20,555 bases of DNA from Phoronis ovalis (lineage: Eukaryota; Phoronida; Phoronidae). Location: contig JAOXYB010113269.1 in the NCBI GenBank assembly GCA_028565635.1, forward strand, positions 1-20,555, given 5' to 3'. Positions 18,207-20,555 of the stretch are shown here, piece by piece. A program made the translations under genes and the position numbers. Numbering within the stretch: the stretch's first letter is position 1; each line of letters starts with the position of its first letter. The notes beneath the pieces are model-generated. The model was not told where the DNA came from. It was given only the letters and a program-made list of their open reading frames with translations, and did not search any database.

Positions 18207-19176
18207 GGGCAACGTTAATCAGCGGACTGAACGGACTGAACGGACTGAACGGACTGGCGGAGTAACAAGCGAACTAACAAAGTTAAATAATCACTGATAA
18301 TCGTTAAATAATCGTTCCGCGTAATCATATTACTGCTCAAACTGTGAAAAAGGCGGTAAACACTTTAAAAACTGAAAATTCATTAATTTTTCGTTAATCG
18401 CATTATATATAAAAATACATTTCTGCAGCGGTTTCTCAGATATCAAGAATTGGTCCTCGTGTCTAAAGGAGTGCTTAATCCTATTACTTAAGTTGTCATT
18501 GGTGAAGTCTTTTGTATCGCGGATTTATTTGCGAAGTAAACTGTTCGATTCGGGGAAATCCCAACTAATAACTTAAAACCGGAACTTGAACTCAATTATT
18601 GACGAGCTATCTGACCTGTTCTTCTCTATCACACGCACTGAAGCCTCGATAAGCTGACAACTTGAAAGGAAAGCAACGCTACAGATGTAAAATAAACAAA
18701 AACACTTTAACACATCATTTAAACGTACCTTCTTTTTCGTCAACATTTGGGAAAGCCTTTGACTTATCCGGTCACGTGATAGTCATGTTGTCTAAAATGA
18801 TATGGTTTCTGCCGCGCATTTTACCCGAAAAAGTATGCAATTAGATGCGGGAAATGTTCATAAGATCTACTTAAAGTTAACAAATGCGACAAACGTTTTG
18901 CCTGAAGTTACTGGATATAATTTTTTGGTACGACTTCTCTTGAGATTGAGTATAAAGTACACTTTTCAACGGGTGCGGCAACATTGCTAGGTGAGAGTAA
19001 TCGATAAAGATCCTTCATATTTTATTAAATTATATAATCTCTGCGTCAATTTTTTTGTAATAAAAATATGTATGAAGGCAGATCATGTAATAATGTAGTT
19101 AAATTAAATAACTAAATTCGTTTTACTCCGTTAGTCCGTTATTTTAGTCCGTTCAGTCCGTTGATTAACAGTGCCC
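18207..19176. mobile_element. 970-bp inverted-repeat DNA transposon, probably non-autonomous
   Basis: Ends are GGGCA...TGCCC. The left arm at about 18207-18283 reads GGGCAACGTTAATCAGCGG, then repeats of CGGACTGAA, then CGGAGTAACAAGCGAA. The right arm (reverse complement of about 19105-19176) reads GGGCACTGTTAATCAACGG, then CGGACTGAACGGACT, then CGGAGTAAAACGAA. It is flanked by perfect 9-bp target duplications, and the paralogous segment at 16.7 kb has the uninterrupted site. A 9-bp duplication with long arms is typical of Mutator-like elements; Merlin (8-9 bp) is an alternative. The interior has only short frames (18662-18844, 18802-18990) and no transposase I can recognise. It was inserted after the segmental duplication. 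Confidence 0.88.
18222..18256 (+). repeat. Tandem 9-bp repeat in the left arm
   Basis: About four copies of CGGACTGAA within the terminal inverted repeat. The right arm has fewer, interrupted copies. Confidence 0.9.
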
Positions 19177-19185
19177 GATAATTTA
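19177..19185. repeat. Target-site duplication, right copy
   Basis: GATAATTTA, identical to 18198-18206. Confidence 0.9.
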
Positions 19186-20010
19186 AGCTAGTTCGGCATA
19201 CGATTCACTTAAAAGTATACTAATATGTTAAATGCCATTTTCGGGATAATTCAAATGAACCTCTGTCAAGGTGATACATGCGTTCAAATATGAGATCCTC
19301 AGGAACTGCTTAATATTAAATGATATCTTAAGACACTTAATATAACTTACAGTTTCTGTATTTTGTGGTACGGTGTATCCCTCTAATTCACGTACACGTA
19401 GACACGTCTCTTTTGTAATCTAATATGGCGACAAGCACTTTTGATATCTGATCTATTATTAACATACTTTGTAAAGCAAAAATAAGTCATATAAGCAAAT
19501 ATTACCTGACCTCGCTGTACACATTTTCTTTTGTAATCAATGTGCATGCTTTGAATCAACATAATTTAACTTATCCTATTCCTGCTGCTGTTAAGAAATA
19601 ATTTGAAAAAAAATTAACTAACTAACTACAGCTGTATTTTGTACCAAACTATAAGGTAAGAATTGAGACTCTATCGATTTACATCTAGATCAATAATGAC
19701 GAATATACTCCTGTAACAAAAATAAGTCACATTGACCAGAACATTTGTAGTTCTCGTTAGGAAACATCGTTTCGTGACAACATTTTTGATGATATTGAAT
19801 GTCATCATTGTCAAGCTAGAGATGCAGTGTTGTCGAAAGTGAGACAGTTTTTATAACAAAAAATCCGACGTTAGTTAAATCTATGCATACATAATTGTCC
19901 ATGCGTTTTTATAACCTGCATAATAATCTTATTATATTTGCCCGGTTCTCAGTCAGAAACATGATAAGTGAGACATAAAATATGCTAAATATTCATGAAA
20001 ATTGTGCTAT
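19186..20010. repeat. Segmental duplication, copy 2
   Basis: Paralogue of about 16706-17505, collinear with it through the broken exon and up to the ATGATAAGTGAGAC landmark near 19960. Moderate divergence with indels. Confidence 0.8.
19351..19452 (-). pseudogene. Broken duplicate of the candidate first DED exon
   Basis: Acceptor (taataatag) and donor (GAAACT|gtaagt) positions match those of 16855-16954. The frame entered at phase 1 hits TGA after about 22 codons, and the total length (102 nt) would leave at phase 1 rather than phase 2. A shifted frame recovers ETC...RELEGY, similar to ETCTAELEEY of the intact copy. So an indel has broken it. No second-half DED exon lies between it and the intact copy. 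Confidence 0.5.
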
Positions 20011-20536
20011 AAAAATAAAGGGAATTTTATTATCATTATTTATTTATTTAATTTTTATATAGCTTTTGATCAATTACTGACATTATATTTGTATTATCCG
20101 ATGTTCGTTTTCATTTAATAGGAAATCGTTTAAAGTGCTCAACTCATAATTTAAGACAGAACAGTGCGAAGAAATAGGCAGAGAAAACAAAACAACGCAC
20201 ACCTGTTATTCTGTGCATTAAAGCTATGCTGCATATCTTCCTAGCTTCTTTAATACTACATCGTATGCTTAAAAGCCACAATGCATACCAATGCTTATTA
20301 CAATGAATCTAACTTTATAGCTAGCTGCCATAAGATTATAAAGAATAGCAGCCGAAAACTAATAATAATATAACATGTCCCGAGTAAGATATCAGATAAC
20401 AACTGATATCAAGCGTGTTTGTAATACATGAGTTTTAAATTGTTGACAAATGACGTATGAAATCTGACCCCACTGGTGTATTGTTGCAAAGGCCTGAGGC
20501 TTTATTTTTAACATTTAAGATCTTACTGTATTTACT
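20011..20536. other. AT-rich DNA, nothing recognised
   Basis: No open frame with splice context, no repeat shared with the rest of the window. The missing 5' exons of the subtilase gene might be here or beyond, but I could not identify one. Confidence 0.35.
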
Positions 20537-20555
20537 ACACACACACACACACATA
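20536..20555. repeat. (AC)n microsatellite at the window edge
   Basis: About eight AC dinucleotides running to near the end of the window; its full length may continue outside. Confidence 0.85.

Noticed and set aside
18662-18990. Short open frames inside the 970-bp element, and a possible minus-strand exon ending GACGAAAAAGAAG|gtacgt
   Set aside because: A stop (TGA) lies directly upstream in frame, there is no recognisable transposase motif, and it sits inside a recent insertion.
1-20555. tRNA, rRNA, CRISPR, operon or bacterial regulatory signals
   Set aside because: None found on reading both strands; the GT-AG introns and repeat content indicate a eukaryotic nuclear sequence.

Overview
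The window looks like AT-rich metazoan nuclear DNA, most likely from a lophotrochozoan and probably a bivalve mollusc. Short exons with standard GT-AG junctions are separated by long, repeat-filled introns. Several inverted-repeat elements are present, together with a relic of an IAP-type RING finger, a domain hugely amplified in bivalves. There are no operons, bacterial signals or CRISPR. The organism call is an inference; no marker gene fixes it.

The window is dominated by one minus-strand gene, read from about 16.95 kb down to a stop at 1345. I placed nine coding exons by hand (16954-16855, 14644-14478, 13593-13461, 11990-11806, 11337-11278, 7818-7759, 7552-7493, 4403-3582, 1547-1345). All junctions agree in phase (2,1,2,1,1,1,1,1) and the chain reads through 595 codons to one stop. 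The protein carries two death-effector-domain-like (DED-like) folds, each split at the same phase-2 intron. Three near-identical 20-residue linkers follow, then a subtilisin-family catalytic domain with an intact Asp/His/Asn/Ser set, then a basic tail. This is the layout of an apical caspase (tandem DED, linker, protease) with a subtilase in place of the caspase. The 5' end with the start codon was not found and may lie beyond 20.5 kb.

The gene grew by internal duplication. The two DED second-half exons share intron flanks, the three linker exons sit in duplicated intron blocks, and an extra broken copy of the first DED exon lies at 19.35-19.45 kb. Mobile elements decorate the introns. A 970-bp inverted-repeat element at 18207-19176 has a perfect 9-bp target duplication, and its empty site is preserved in the paralogous segment at 16.7 kb. 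A second inverted-repeat element lies at about 13.96-14.44 kb. A large inverted-repeat structure at 5.6-6.6 kb encloses the RING relic. A degenerate repeat array fills 1.85-3.2 kb. A possible terminal exon of an unrelated plus-strand gene is at 443-633.
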